A DNA stretch of 64,000 bases from Nectonema munidae (GCA_030549495.1 JAUIRK010000060.1:1-64000), one strand, 5' to 3'. Numbered from the stretch's first letter, positions 43,351-57,060 are shown. Program-made: numbers and translations. The notes: generated from the sequence alone by a model not told the origin.

Positions 43351-46300
43351 AATGGTATATATAATGTCTACATAGACAATATATATATAATTTTTCAATT
43401 TTACAACATCTCGAAGACTGTTTTTCGTCTCTTTCGACTTTCAAAGCCACCCAAATTTACATCCACTTCTGGGGCCACTTATATGTACTCTATACCGAGT
43501 ATATTTTTCAAATGAATAACAAATAATTCTTGGCCTCAATACCTAATAATTTGTAGATACTTCTTTCATCACATATTTTTGAATGAATATATTTTTTGGA
43601 AATAATTCTTTGTGCTTTCCAATGTATACATTTTTTAATTTTAATCTTTTTTTAAATTAATTGATATTTTTAAAGGTGTTAAGACAAAGTATACGACATT
43701 TTTCATTTAAATTTTGTACTTATTGCCACCCCCCCCCCCCTCACGACGTTTAAAAACAGTTTTTGCTTATCTTCATGAAAGAATCACACTAAATTTTTAC
43801 AAATTATTGTAACTAATATAATAAACTAATTATTATTAATAAAATTAGCAATAAGAATCAAAATTATTTAGCATATATTATTCATATAATTACTTCAGGT
43901 CATATAAAAACTATTTAAATAAATAAAATATTTTGGGACAATTTTGAGGCAATATTTTAATGGTTGAAAGGTGATCCAAAATTTCGGTTTCTTCTTTTCT
44001 CATTTGATTGCAAGGAGTTTAGTGAGCCTTTTTTTGAAAAGTTAAAATCAACGTTCATCGGTTGATGAAGATGATGATGTTCTATTACTTCTGCTAAATT
44101 TTTTGTAGTTTTGACTTTTAAATAAGCTTCACAAATTATTTTGGATAGTAAGTCATGTAGTATTCGTAATCGTTGGTTAATTTTATTTAAAAAATTTATA
44201 TATATATTTGTATTAATAACAAACACACTCCTGGCTTTACTAAATAACTCACCAAGTATATAGCTAACTAATCGATTAAATGATTAACTAGGCGCATAAA
44301 CAAAAAGGCGATGACTTACTGACGTGAGTGAGTGTATCAGAAATGTGTGATAAAAAGTTAAAATGGTTTGGCTGGATGAAATTAAAATCAGGGGATTTAG
44401 TTATTTTAAAATGTGAAAGAAATAAGCTTTGATGCGATTAAAAAAAGATAAATGCGTCAAAGTGAAGCGGTGCTCGTTTAATAAACGCGGATTAGCACCG
44501 CATCAAGGTAGTGGGGGCATGGCAATGCAAAACATGTGCCTTCAATCATGCCTTCATTAAAAACAAATAGACGAGAAGACGTACGTAATTGGGCGAACGC
44601 GGGAGTAGGAATCGCTGGATTAAAATCCCTTTCCATTATTATTAAGAGAAATGAATAAACAGGATTACACTTTCAAGTGCTTTATTTGTCGAGAGGTGTG
44701 AGCACGAGGTAGCGGTCGTGATGATGATGTCTTGCCTGGCTCCCGCTTGTATGCGTTTTATCCGGTTTAGACGGGATGATGATGGCGCAGTGTTTGTGAG
44801 GGATTAACGCCATCTACAAGAAGACAAACGACTTAGTTAATACTTTGCGGTGAAATCGAATACTTACTATGCAGTTTATTTGCTCTAAAGAGGTAGAGGG
44901 CGCAGTCTCACTTTGAGTAGGGATTGGTAATACACGAGCTCAATCTTTTCCCAGTGTGCAAATAAAGATGGAAAGAGATTTCCTACGAAACGAGAAGAAA
45001 CCTAGAGGGAGTTAGAGGAGAGAGCAGGGATGAAAGTCAACTGCTTCCAGCGCTTGCTTACAAAGAGTAAGTGGTGCAAAATCGATGCTAATGGGCTTCA
45101 AACACGCACAGAGAGAGAGAGAGCATCGTCAAATGTAGGAAGGAGAGTTTGGTCAAGCTGAAAAATAATGTGAAGGAGTTTGTGAGTTGGCTGATCTGTA
45201 GTGATTCGAGTGCCTCTCCATTTTGCGTCTTCTCAAGACGCAAAAAATGTGCAGAGAAAGGACGCTCTCAGCAGTGCTAATTCGCAAATGAGCGCTGATA
45301 CTCATCTCGTAATGGTCATTTGAAATCAATGCCATTATTGTTATCTCAGAGTAATTCGCGCAAAATCATCATAAAAATCATAATCTTTTGTATGAACTTC
45401 ATCAACGCAAATTATTTTTGCGTTCAGAAATGTGAGGAAGCAAGGCGAGCGAGTTGGATATAATTATCAGCACTACCGCCTCATCTCAATACCGTAGTGT
45501 ATTATATGTTTCAGGAAATGCCTGAACACAAGTCAGGCAATTAATGAAATGCCTAATCATTTCGCGAAGTGCCTGATTACACGCATTGACTGAAAAGTTG
45601 CATCTCTATTTTGTGAGTGTTTATGATAATAATAATAATTATTATTATGTATGTATGTACATATGAATTCTGATTCTGATTATTAAATGTGCTTTCCGTA
45701 TTGTTTGTGTTTTTAAAACGCATTTCATGTTTTCATGGAATCGAGAGAAAAAGAAAGAGGCCAACACTGGAGGGAGGCCTCGCTTCATTTAACGCATTCT
45801 CCCTTTTGCACTCATTAACGTCCATTATGAAAACAAACCACGAAGAGTTGCAAAAGATCTTCTCCATTCCGTTACTTCCTTTGTTATCCTCTCCATCCTC
45901 TCATCAATCCTCTTCATCATCACCGTAGTCGAATTTATGTGTCAAACATCACTTCATCATCACTTGAGACACCGCCTCATTGTTCATCGAAAACTGCTTC
46001 TTATGTGAATAAGTTAACTGGTCTGTGAAACATTTAATTAAGGTAGTTTTATCTCCTCTGCTTTCGTCAATTTGGTCGTCATTCGCTTTTCATTGGTAAA
46101 AATGAGGCATTTACTCTACTGTCATTAAATGTGCTGATTAAAGGGAATTTTTACGAAAAAAATTTGAATTTCCATCCCCTTTTGACAGAGACAGTCCCAG
46201 TTTCACATTCTTGTAGCGCTGTCCCTTACATGTCCTGGTTTGAACAAACTTTCATTTGAAAATTTAAATTTTAAACAAAAAAATAAAGCAATTTTTATTA

Positions 46301-46686
46301 AATTTTCCATTGTCAATTTATCATTTTCGCATAAAAAAATATTTTTGCGTGATTTTAACTGTAAACAGTTCCAAGCATTTATTATTCATCATTTTTGAGT
46401 CTTTTTTGGTTTATATGATTCTGTTTCTTTGTAAAAATGAAAGATAGGATATGAATTTTGTTTAAAGCGTTTATATAAAATGGAAAGATTTTCTTAATCT
46501 TTTAAGGATCTAAACAGAGTTATACTTTGAAGTTTAAACTCAAATCCCAAGCGAAAATTCTCTTTAGATCAAAAAAAGCATGAAGACAAAAATGATAAAT
46601 ATGAGCTTAAATTTAAGTATAAAGCAAATATTTCAAACACCGTTGCTTCCTTAATACTTGAAAGATTGGGTAAAAGCTAAAGCTAT
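43351..46686. other. Stretch with a G+C-richer patch, no recognised gene
   Basis: AT-rich flanks enclose a patch (about 44280-45480) with visibly higher G+C, a compound hairpin at 44467-44501, a GCGTCTT/AAGACGC hairpin near 45226-45242 and a GA run near 45108-45123. Around 45510-45585 TGCCTGA-type words recur in both orientations. A minus-strand frame at 43957-44226 ends NFSKKGSLNSLQSNEKRRNR and could be a fragment of coding sequence, but has no support. The patch lies upstream of the kinesin gene and might be regulatory. Confidence 0.35.
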
Positions 46687-46824
46687 TTAACCCATTTAAG
46701 ACCAAGCAAAGCAGACGATATCTAAAAAAACGCAGACGATTTATATTCAAAGTCATTGAAAAAAGCAGACGAAGATGAAATTACTTATGTTCCCAAATAG
46801 GAACATTGGTCGTAAATGGGTTAA
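46687..46824. mobile_element. piggyBac-type MITE, copy 2 (TTAA-flanked)
   Basis: The element 46691-46820 (130 bp) lies between TTAA sites. Ends CCCATTTAAGACCAA and TTGGTCGTAAATGGG. It is nearly identical to the copy at 2321-2449 (four substitutions and one indel) and shares its GCAGACGA words. Here the outer inverted repeats retain ACCAA/TTGGT. Confidence 0.87.
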
Positions 46825-49800
46825 ACGACAATAGATGGCTCAAACAAAGAAGATGGTAAGATTGTTACAAGTTTAGTTCGATTCTTAGAATAAGGATTAA
46901 AAGTAAAACTTTGGATTTTCATTCTGTTCCTGCTGAAACTTTTTAGATCTCATTTTGTTGATAATAGATTTTAGACTGCACGTCATACTCTTCCTATAAA
47001 AGTAGAAAGTTTAGCTGTAAAAATTTACAAGTATTTTCACATATACACGGGGTAAGGGTAACCGAATTAACGATTTCTGTCAATTTGCACCTATTGTCTA
47101 CAAAAAGGTTCTTTAACATTTGTTCACCGTTTAATTGTGATTTGAATGGTGTCGAATTCAACAACAAAATATAAAGTTATAATTCTTTTCTCAAAAAAAT
47201 GATTTCAAACGATGAATATAAGGCCAAAAACTTCAAAATGACAATTGTGAAGAAATTAAAAATATCATAATTAGCAAAAAAATAAACGTGTATATCTTTT
47301 AAATAAAACAAAATTTGAAATACAAAAATTTTTATAAAATAAATAATTTTATTCCGGTTTGATTGAAAGAATAAAAAAACAGCATAAAGTTATAAATAAC
47401 ATTATAATAAAATAATTTTCACGCATACTTAAAAATAATATAGGAAAAATTTTTTATGCTAAATATGCTATCAATCTTATTTTTCTCATGAAGTAACTTT
47501 ACGCATTAGAAGATTTTCTTTCAAAGTTTTAGAATTAACTTTGTCACACTCATATTTCATTTTTTTATTTAATAAAAAATAACAAAAAAATATATGAACA
47601 AAATTTTGCAAATCAGAATGTATCTGCTTAAAGGCAAAAAAGCACACATTTTTGGATTTTGGAAGCAAAAAAGACGGACAGAAAATTTTTAAGAAAATCC
47701 AAACATGTCGGGACAAATCCAGTAGTAACATTCAAATATGAGGTTTTATATGAGATATGTGTTATATTATATATTAAATTATATATTATTATTTATAGTA
47801 ATAATAAAAAAAGAGATATTTTAGAAAAGATGGGATCTTCAAAATAAATAATAAAAATAGGGTTTCCCATCTTAAACGGTGCTTATTATGTTCAGTTCAA
47901 CCTATTATTGGTTATCCTCAACTCCTCCACCTAAAACTGTTTCTACGTAACTTTATAAAAAATTTAGCCTAAATTTTTATTATTAAAACTAAAGAAGAAT
48001 ATTAAATTATAAATTATAAATTTAAGATTGTAATATATAGTTGAAAGTAATAAAATAACTCTTTATGGAATATTTCGACTCTCCTGAGTTTTTATCCAAC
48101 AGCTACTTGGATATATATTGGATATACTATGGAGATCGGTGAGGAGGGGTGTTTACAAATATCCAAAAAATACAAATGATTATTTAAAATCATTTTTAAA
48201 ATTAATTATTAATTAGCTAACTTACTAGTAAATGTTTGATCAACATTCATAACGAGTAGACATAATAACGGCTCTGTGAAAACTCGAAAAATTTGGACTT
48301 GTGAAAAAGACCCACTTCTAAACGCTTGTTACACTTGATTTTTTACTTAATAAATTATGGGCATGTTTTTGATATCATGTATTATACAATTAGGCGTATG
48401 TTTCAAGGATAGTTATTATAAATCTCTGTCTTTGATGCCACAAGGTTTTAAGTTCTAATCCACCACCAAACCTTCTTTGCTCATAGTTCGAGACATATCG
48501 TGCAATTTTGCATTCCTAAACTTCTTTGCGAAAGAGTATATTTAATTTTTTATTTATGATAAATAGCTAAAAATAAAATTAATCAAGTTTAGCACATATT
48601 TGTACAAGAAGGTAAAAGGTTTGTTATATAAAACAGTTAAAAAAAAGTTCTTAAGATTTGAAATATTTTATGTAGGCGAGTATAACTTTTTCAGCTTAAC
48701 GATGAACGATAGTATATAATCCTTACTCTAAGTTTAAGTTTTTAACTAAGGCTGAAAAAAAATTAAAATTTTCAGTCTTAAATTCTTTAGAAATATATTT
48801 CATTAAAAAGTTGGATGATGTTTCGTAAAGTTTCAATACAAAAAATTTAGTCAAACTACAAAATAAATACGCGATTTATTTGTAATGTTTGGATTTTGTT
48901 AATTTAACAAAAGATAGGCAAGTAAGTATTTCCATTTTTAAATTTTTTATAAATCTTTATTTTGGAAACGGAATATGTTGCATTAAAAATTAGGGATTAA
49001 TCATTATTTTTTGAAAATCTACTCAAACTGTCCTTTTCTGTCAAAAGAGTTTTAGATTTTAAAAAATTGAAATTTGCTAAAATAATTTTACAATTGAATA
49101 TTTTGTCCTTACTATAATTAATTAACGAAACAAAAAAAGAAATAACCATTTTACGAACTAACAAAGTGATTAACGAACTAAGAAATCAGTCCACTAACCA
49201 ATAGTTAACTAAATAACGACAACTAGTTAAATAAATATATCAAGTTTCCAAAAGAGCAAACATATATTTTTTTGGGCTTTCGTAAATTTAACATTTTTCA
49301 ATGTGATCCATTTCAATTCTAAAAAATTGAAAAAGACGGAGTACACTGCTACATAGATCCGAGACACTTTTTCACAAGCACGCTTTACTTTGATTTAGAC
49401 TTAAGTTTTGCAACACTCATTGCCTGTCGATCTTAAGTAAACTTTAAACGTTAACTATGGATTTGAAAGATTCGATGTTTTATCACAAGGGGAACGGCAA
49501 CCTTAAATAGTAATACTTCTGGAAATGATTGTTAACAGCATTTTTTATTTTTGTAAGTAAGAAGTCAAGGCATTTAGTGAATAAAAACAAAACCTCTCTA
49601 ATTTGAGTTTCTACAAATTAAAAAACTTGCGAAATACGTAAATCATGTGAAGTTTGCGTCTCAACGAATTTTACAAAGCTTAGCAAAATATGTAAAATAT
49701 GTTTTAATTTTATATATGTTTCCATTTTTTACAGGGTCCTCATCTGCAATTATTTGAAAAAGCGATATAGCCAAATATTTCTCGGTAAAACAGAGCTTTG

Positions 49801-51450
49801 ATGCGACGAAAAGTTAAATATGACAAAGTATAGCGTTAAATATATTGCGAACTATTCCATCAAAATATGCAAAGAAAAAATACCGCACCATATGTTGCTC
49901 TTGTTCCTAAAAAGGTTTCAGTAGAAAGAAAATTCAACGTGTTAAAGAAGCTGATGAAATTGAAAAGAAGGAGAGGAATGAAAAAGAAATGGCGCGAGGA
50001 GATTAGGGGAACGAAGTGTCGTGGACGTGACGCAAACAAGGAAGCGTGGAATTATGACGCCCTTCTTTTGGCGTTCTGCTTAGGAAGTTTGTGTAAAAAT
50101 ATTTATCCCTTCTCGTAACGATTTTGTTTGATGAGATTGCCTCAGTGTTTTGCAAACTGAGACAGAAACACACGCACACACCCCTCAGCTCGGTTTAAAC
50201 AACACGCTGTGCATTATGACGACAGCGAGCTGCAAAATAGCATTGTTACATGCTACACCCGCATATACCATACGCCCCAGCTTCTACTAAGCCACCAACT
50301 TCATCATCATCATCATTCCCTTGTTACTCACATGAGAGTTGAAGGAAAGACCAAAACCAAGAAAACATATGTGAAAAAGGCATATTGAACATACTTAAGT
50401 ACCAACAGGGGGCGGTTGGAGTAATTCGCTAGGGAAAGAGGACTATTGACTTATATCAATATATCATTAAAGTAAATGCCATACGAGCATTATATTATAG
50501 CATTATTATAAAGTAAGTTCTGATAACAGAGTCTAGTTAACTAGCACCTCACCTCAATTATTTTTTAATTAATTGAAGTTAATAAGCTAACAGATTAGTT
50601 GGTTAATTATTTAGTTAGTTAAAGTTGGTATACAAAGTCAGCTCTAAAAAGTTTACTCCCTAGTTTACAACACGGATGTATTAAATCTGGAATTAATTAA
50701 TTAATTAAGTTGTTTTGTGGCGTTCGCGCCCATCCTTTCGGATATCGTGGCCCGCCCGTAATGCTGAGTCCAAGTCTAACTGGACTTTCCATCCCACTAA
50801 ACACCTATCGGCCCTTGTTACAAAAGAATAGCTATACCTTGTTATATATATTATTTTACAAGAATTTATGTGACAATATATAAATACAACTGAGTGAAAG
50901 ATACAATCCCATCTGGATACGTCATGTGTTTCGTATAAATGCGGTCTTTGTTTGCGCCAGCTTTGATATCTGTCATCCATCATTCAATACTTGCGTCCAC
51001 CAATCATATTCTTCAATTGCTTCATCCCACTCACACACAACCATACGCTGATAAAGAAAGTGGCAGAAAAGTCAATATAGAGAATCCTTAATAATTGCCG
51101 TTACCTCATTTTAAATAAAACTTCCTACAAAGCTATAAATTTTTCAAAATGAAGCAAGCTTTACAAAAGGTTGATAAATCAGTGGTTACTCAAACGCAAA
51201 ATAATTTATCAATGTATCCTATCGGAAATGATTATGATTGATGCTCGATTCCTTTTGCTGAGAAAAAAGACTAGTTATTATTACAAGTTTATCTTGTTTC
51301 TCATTTTGAGAAACTAGTAAGAGAGCTACTAAAATATGATGTCTACAATATTATTTATTCATATATAGAGAAGGCAAGCTAGGATGATTGTTATCAGTTC
51401 ACATGCATATATGATGAGTTGGCTAAAAAAATCATGTGAATCTATAATAT
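46825..51450. other. Gene-free stretch
   Basis: AT-rich DNA. A patch at about 49860-50340 is richer in G+C and includes an 83-codon plus-strand frame (49867-50118), basic (KLMKLKRRRGMKKKWREE), which I do not recognise, and a short CAT run near 50300. Overlapping TTAATTAA words occur near 50560-50710. No gene or bounded element recognised. Confidence 0.35.
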
Positions 51451-52641
51451 ATTTATATCAGCGCTTATTAACCTTTTCAAGTAGACGAACCCTTCAAAAA
51501 TTAAACTAAAATTTTGGAACCCCAAAATAATAAAAATTTAATTCAAAAAAAATATTGGTACTTTTTTTTCAAAAAAAAAAAAAATTTTTCCCCTTTTTTC
51601 TTATAAATATGAAGTCTGGCCAAGTATTACAGCAACAAAAAAGCTACTCACTCTATGATTCCACTGCTTTTAATTTTGTTCATTTCTGAACTTTGGACCT
51701 TTTTTTTAATTGCCTACTACCTCTTTTTAACTGTTTCTAATTCAGTTTAGTTAACTTCAAAACCTATTGCGTATCTAATCTATCTTAAATATATTAGAAA
51801 AATTAAAAGTAATTATAGTATAGTCAAAGATTTTTATTATTCGTTGTTGCTTTTCCTGAATAAGAAGTTGAAACTGTGGATTAGTGTTGGACATTGCAAT
51901 CCACTTTATATATTGCTTTAGATATTTTGTTTTGATATACCCAAAATTCTGATTCCCAACGATTAATAATAACAAAGGAAGACAGAACTTTAATATTTTT
52001 TTGGTAAAAGAGGACAGACTTGTAACAATGCACACCAAAATTCTTCCAAGCTTTTTGCCCCAACTTTAAATTTTGGTTTGCCAATGAGATCATCTTTAGA
52101 ATCACTGATAAAATTTATATCGGTAAGAAAAGGATTGTCAATCCAATTTTCTTCTATGAGATTTCCTAAACAGAAATTAGCAAGTTAAAGAGTTCTGTAG
52201 TGTAACCAGATGTGCAGAAAATTAACCAAAAATTAACCTGGTTAACCAAAACTTCCTCTAACAAGGGAAAGTTTGTAAAGCTTCCTGTTTTGTTGTAGTC
52301 AGAAAAGCTTGAGGTCTTTGTGAAGCATCTACAATCATAACTACAGGCTATCACTGGTGAAAGAAGTGTTAATAAAGTTAAATAATGTGCTCATGATTCA
52401 TTTCATCTCAAATAGCGTTCGTTAGTTTAGGAACAGAATAAACGCACCCCCTTCTTACTATTTATTTCAACTTTAATTAAAAGTTAGCTTTTTGTTTTTG
52501 TTATTTTTAAAAGCACCAATTGGCTCACTATTTTCACTCATTTCAAGTTTTTTTACTAAAATGAAAAACAGTTGAAGGACCCTACAATCATGGACCCCTT
52601 ACAGGTCCATGGACCCCACGGTAACAACAACTGATCTATAT
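51451..52641 (-). mobile_element. Internally deleted hAT element (C-terminal transposase only)
   Basis: The element 51459-52633 (1175 bp) is flanked by atttatat (51451-51458) and atctatat (52634-52641). Left end CAGCGCTTATTAACCTTTTC; right end reversed CAGTTGTTGTTACCGTGGGG. Both resemble the ends of the full-length hAT at 58476. On the minus strand it keeps only the transposase C-terminus: NWIDNPFLTDINF, SLEEFWCALLQVCPLL and AMSNTNPQFQLLIQEKQQ, corresponding to RWIRDPYLFNLDS, LDMFWCAQLKTFPRL and ALSKKEPRLNIIINEKQQ of the 58476 copy. Stops and frame changes are present. The BED finger and catalytic core are absent. Confidence 0.75.
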
Positions 52642-54211
52642 CATATCTTTGAGAACGAGAGTAAAGATTGTACGTCGTACATTTGTGTCTACACGTGCAC
52701 AAACTAAGAATATCAAGAAGGCAAGTGAAGTGATGAAGGAGGAGAACTACTGCATCGTTGTGTCTTGCACATTCTTCATAGCTTCAACTACAGTAAGAAG
52801 TTTTGAAGTTGGTACATATGAGGAGGAGAGGAGTATATGTTGTTGTGAAAACCACAGTTATAAGCAGGGCAAGTAAAAGTCAATAAAGTAAACTTTTATT
52901 TCTGTTTAGCAAAAACTCTTTGAAGAAGATCTTTACTTGTTTAATCTAAAAAATTTTGAACTAATTTCAAATTTTTGAGTCAATCAAAGTCAATTTTTCG
53001 AGTTTAGGTCAATAAAGTCAATTTTTATATTTAATACTTTTTGATTCAATGTGTCTAAAAATTGTTATAAGCGATACATACAAGATTTTTTCTTTATGTC
53101 AACACTTCCACAACAGTTGGACTTTTTTTCATCTAATAAAAGGTTTTACTGTAAAGTTTGCCTGACTGAGGTTAAACATAAAGAAGTTTTTTCTTGACAA
53201 ACGCGGTTACATACGATATATCCGCTGCAGAAGTTATTGAATTTTATTCCCAAACTTTTTTATTATTGCATGTTTTTCACAACTTTTACACAAGTTAACA
53301 TTAAAAGTTAAGTTATGCTTCAAAATTGTAGATTACCGGCATTAAATCATTCAAAATTAGTAATAGAAAAAGACGTTCTTTTTTCACCTATCGGCAACAC
53401 TTCACTTCCAATTGTAACGAAATTGAGATATTGGTTGCAAGCAGGACACAAGCGATGATGAAGGAAATATTAACTATACAAATGATTGCTTAACCTAAAA
53501 ATAGAAGGCCAAGATATGTTTTTTTGTTAAAGTCTTACAGAATTGGTTGCTGGAATGGTTGTTGTCTCTTTTGATTGAAATCTTTCAAATCCGCAAAGTA
53601 TATGAAAGGCGTTAGTTTTCTGCAAACACGTTTTTTGCTTTGAAATACAAATATCCACATGACAAAAAGATCGTAATTATAATCCCGCAAGAGTAGAGAA
53701 AGAAACGAAAAACACCAACTTTGAAAATATATTTTATCTTATTTCTTATATGTCAATCAATTTCTTCGTGCTAACAATCTGTGTCTATAAATAATAAATT
53801 TTGGTTTATTAGCATCTATTCTATTTTTTAAAAGTTTTTAAAGCATGTGAGTAATATTAACAATGAAACTGTGCTTCTCTATAGCCAGTGATAGTCCTAA
53901 ATTAGACTGTAAGCTGTTTTTCCTTGTCTATTACAATTCATAAATTTTACAAAGATGTTAGTGATTTTTTAAATTTTACAATTTTTAACATCGTGGTAAT
54001 TACAAGTTAAACTTGTAATAATAATTAGTATTTATTTTTTTTTCTATAAAAATTTTGAATTTCTTTGTTTGTTAACTTCTGACATTTTTACAAAATCTAG
54101 ATTACTTACAAAAAATTGTCTATTATAAAAGATGACATATTATTTAAAAGTTAACTTTTCTTAATCTAACAACTTAAAGTTCTTTTACACAAATTTTATA
54201 AAATTTGAATT
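52642..54211. other. Gene-free stretch
   Basis: AT-rich DNA. A slightly G+C-richer plus-strand frame (52649-52876) is not recognisable. CAATAAAGT words recur near 52880-53020. Confidence 0.35.
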
Positions 54212-56326
54212 TTAACCCTATTAGTGCTGGGCAAAATCTGTCCCCTCAAGTGCTGGGGGCGTAAACTGCCCCGCCCCCTATTTTTCTCAGATAAGTTTTT
54301 ATAAATATTTTTAATGTTACATATATATTTTAACCATGCCAAATTCAGTGGTGATGTCCATTTTTTATCAAAAAAAATCAAACCTGTCAAAAAATTGATT
54401 TATATTTGACAGCTCATCTCAAAAAGGAACTTTTTATCTAAATAATTATATAAAGTTTTTTACACAGGTATACCCATTTTTAAATATGCTGAATTCAGTG
54501 GTGATATTCATTTTTTATGAAAATGAATATCAAACTGTCACAAAATTGATCTAAATATGACAGCTCATCTCAAAAAGAAACTTTTTATCTAAATAATTAT
54601 GTAAAGGTTTTTACACATATATTCTCATTTTTAAGTATGCTGAATTCAGTGGTGATATTCATTTTTATGAAAATCAATTATATACTTGTCAAAAAATTGA
54701 TTAAACCAGTCAATCAATGTATAATATATAAATTTCAAAATAAATTCTACCTGCAGTTTTTATCTACTATTTTTTATATTTATTTATTAAAAAAATAACT
54801 TTTGGTCTACTCAAAATATTTCATTCGTCAGTAAATTAGCTATTTCGATAGAACCTCCATCGTTTTGTTTATAAATTCGTTATAGTCTGATAGTTTTTAT
54901 ATCATTTCTTCTATACTTTGTACATTATGTAATTTTGCTATTCATTTTATGGTGATCCTTTTTTGGTAGCTCTTCTTTCATCAGAATTTTTTTTTTCTGC
55001 AATGCGTATTCGAAAAAACTTTTTTAAACTTTTATTTTGATCAGATTTTACACGCCCTAGCCTTCTGATTAAAGAATCTCCATATCATCTTAGGATTTTT
55101 TTAACACTATCTTGTATTTTTTATTATCACATAATATGAAAAGATATTCATCCTAAATATTTATCAAATAATTACAGTTCAAAAGTTTTTTCTCTGTTGA
55201 AATCTTTGGTGATGTTCAATCTTCAATAAAAAAAATGTCCACCTTCCTTACATAAAAGACTATCTCTTTCTCTTTAAAATTATCTTGATATTGATTAAAT
55301 CTTCACATATTGGCATCTGAGACAGTTTTGATAACTCTGACCTATTCAAAATTTTCAGATTTCTTATCCATCTTAGTGAAATGATAATTGTAGTCTTAGC
55401 TAATAAGCTATAGGTTTAAAGATTTTACATTTCCAAAAGAGGAACTTCTTTTTCACTGCCAAAATCTTTTTGAAGCACCAATGAACTTCCTAGTTCATTG
55501 GAATATGGTAGCTTCCATTTAGTCACGATTTATACTTCTTTTTAAAAATGATTTCTTTTGATTACACGTTCTCTTCTCAATTTGCGTTCGCGTTGCTTCC
55601 TCCTCTTAAACTAATCTTCAAAAGATTCTATGATACGTTTTGTTTTTCTTTTTTTTTTAATAAATATTTCATGAAAAACATGTCTAAAGAAAGTATCATA
55701 CGCCAATTTTTACTATATAAATAAATATATCTCGATTTTTGGAAATTTTTTTACAGAAAAATTAAATCAGCAAAGTTGATTTGTTATGAAAATAGATATT
55801 TTATTTAAAATTTTGAAAATATTTTTGGAAACAGCTTTTAGACGTGTTACCGCAAATTTGATTGAAGATTTAGCAAAAACTAAGAACAAAATGAAAACAG
55901 CATCTTCACTTTGGTGTAAAAAGAGATATTTAATTCAAATTTCAAAAATATTTCTCTAGATTTTAGAGGTAAACCGCATATTTGATTGACACTAGCAAGT
56001 ATTTTAAAAGATCTAAATGCGAAAACTGAGTTTAAAATGAAACTAGCATGGTTGATTTCGCATAAAAACCTATATTTCATGTAAAATTAAAGATAATATT
56101 TGTGGGGATATTTATCAGGCGTAAGCCCCCAATTTTGTTGAAATGAGGGGTACATTCAACCACAATGGAAATGGTACCAAAAGATATAGCTAACAATTTT
56201 AGAAAAAGTCGCAAAATTTGAAGAGATTTGATTAAGCCAATTTTATAGAATTAATTTTTTTAGTTTTTATGTACAATTAATTTTTTTAGTAAAGGTCTTA
56301 ACCCCAGCACAAATAGTGCTGATAGG
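54212..56326. mobile_element. Candidate 2.1 kb non-coding repeat element with inverted ends
   Basis: The left end at 54216 (after TTAA) reads CCCTATTAGTGCTGGGC. The right end, reversed from 56326, reads CCTATCAGCACTATTTGTGC then TGGGGTTAAG. Both carry CCTATYAG and GTGCTGGG. The right flank is not a clear TTAA, so the boundary and superfamily are unsure. The interior holds a 150-bp tandem repeat (54280-54715) and no recognisable protein. Confidence 0.4.
54280..54715 (+). repeat. Tandem repeat, about 150-bp unit, nearly three copies
   Basis: The marker ATTCAGTGGTGAT recurs at 54343, 54493 and 54644, spacing 150 and 151 bp. Each is followed by an ATTTTTTAT(G/C)AAAA stretch, CTGTCA and, in the first two copies, GACAGCTCATCTCAAAAAG and CTTTTTATCTAAATAATTAT. 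The third copy decays after about 75 bp. Confidence 0.85.
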
Positions 56327-56339
56327 AAAGAAAAGTTGA

Positions 56340-57060
56340 ATTTATTGCCTTTTAACAGACCAAGATTTGGAGTATCCGCCAAACTATACTTAATTGTCTA
56401 ATCTCCCTTAGCGTCAAAGCCCTCTAGGTTGCTGAGATTCTACAATCTTTTTCTTGAGCTTTGTAGGGACTTTTTCTAGGATCATCTCAGTTTAGAGCTC
56501 TAAGACGACAACCAAGCTGAACTCTGTGGAACCGATCATATTTCCCTACGATTACATTTCGTGACTTAAGATTTTATATGAACACCAGCAACGCGAAAAC
56601 CCATAGCTTCTCTACCCTCTGCGACTCCAATTTCAAAACGGTGTTTATTTGCACAAGGTCTTTAAATAAATAGTGAAGTTCGCTCGGTGAAAACGTCTTT
56701 AATCTCATTTATAAGTGTTGGGGCTTCCATGATGTAAGTCTCCCCAAAGAAACAAACAAACACTACGCTAGCACCCTATACACCGCTCCAACCACGCCAA
56801 ACGATGCCTCAAGGTAAGCATCCTTTGAGTGAAGCATAGATGACAGTGATTGACACATCTTAGCGCGAATAAACAGTCAATATAGGATAACTAAATAACT
56901 TAGTTAGCTTCAAGAGCCGCCGCTTTTCAAATGCAGACTGAGACTAAAGCCACTCGACAAACAAAGTACTTGAGTTGCCTAATCCTATTTACCTCCTCCT
57001 GATTTCCTTAAGCTCTAACGATTACGCAACCCGGTTACTCCGCGGCAAATAGAAAAAATA
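56340..57060. other. G+C-enriched non-coding island
   Basis: About 700 bp whose G+C content is clearly above the window average, without an open frame of 60 codons on either strand. I could not identify a tRNA, snRNA or rRNA gene, splice-linked exons or repeat ends. It sits between the 54216 element and the nested hAT region. Confidence 0.4.

Noticed and set aside
43148-43515. Minus frames rich in FAILFC repeats and plus frames rich in QKDKI
   Set aside because: Both are translations of the 21-bp minisatellite.
43957-44226. 89-codon minus frame as an upstream kinesin exon
   Set aside because: It ends in its own stop and the kinesin start has an in-frame upstream stop; no matching donor/acceptor phase.
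49867-50118. 83-codon basic frame as a candidate small gene
   Set aside because: No recognised domain, no splice or promoter support; Lys/Arg content is common in purine-rich DNA.
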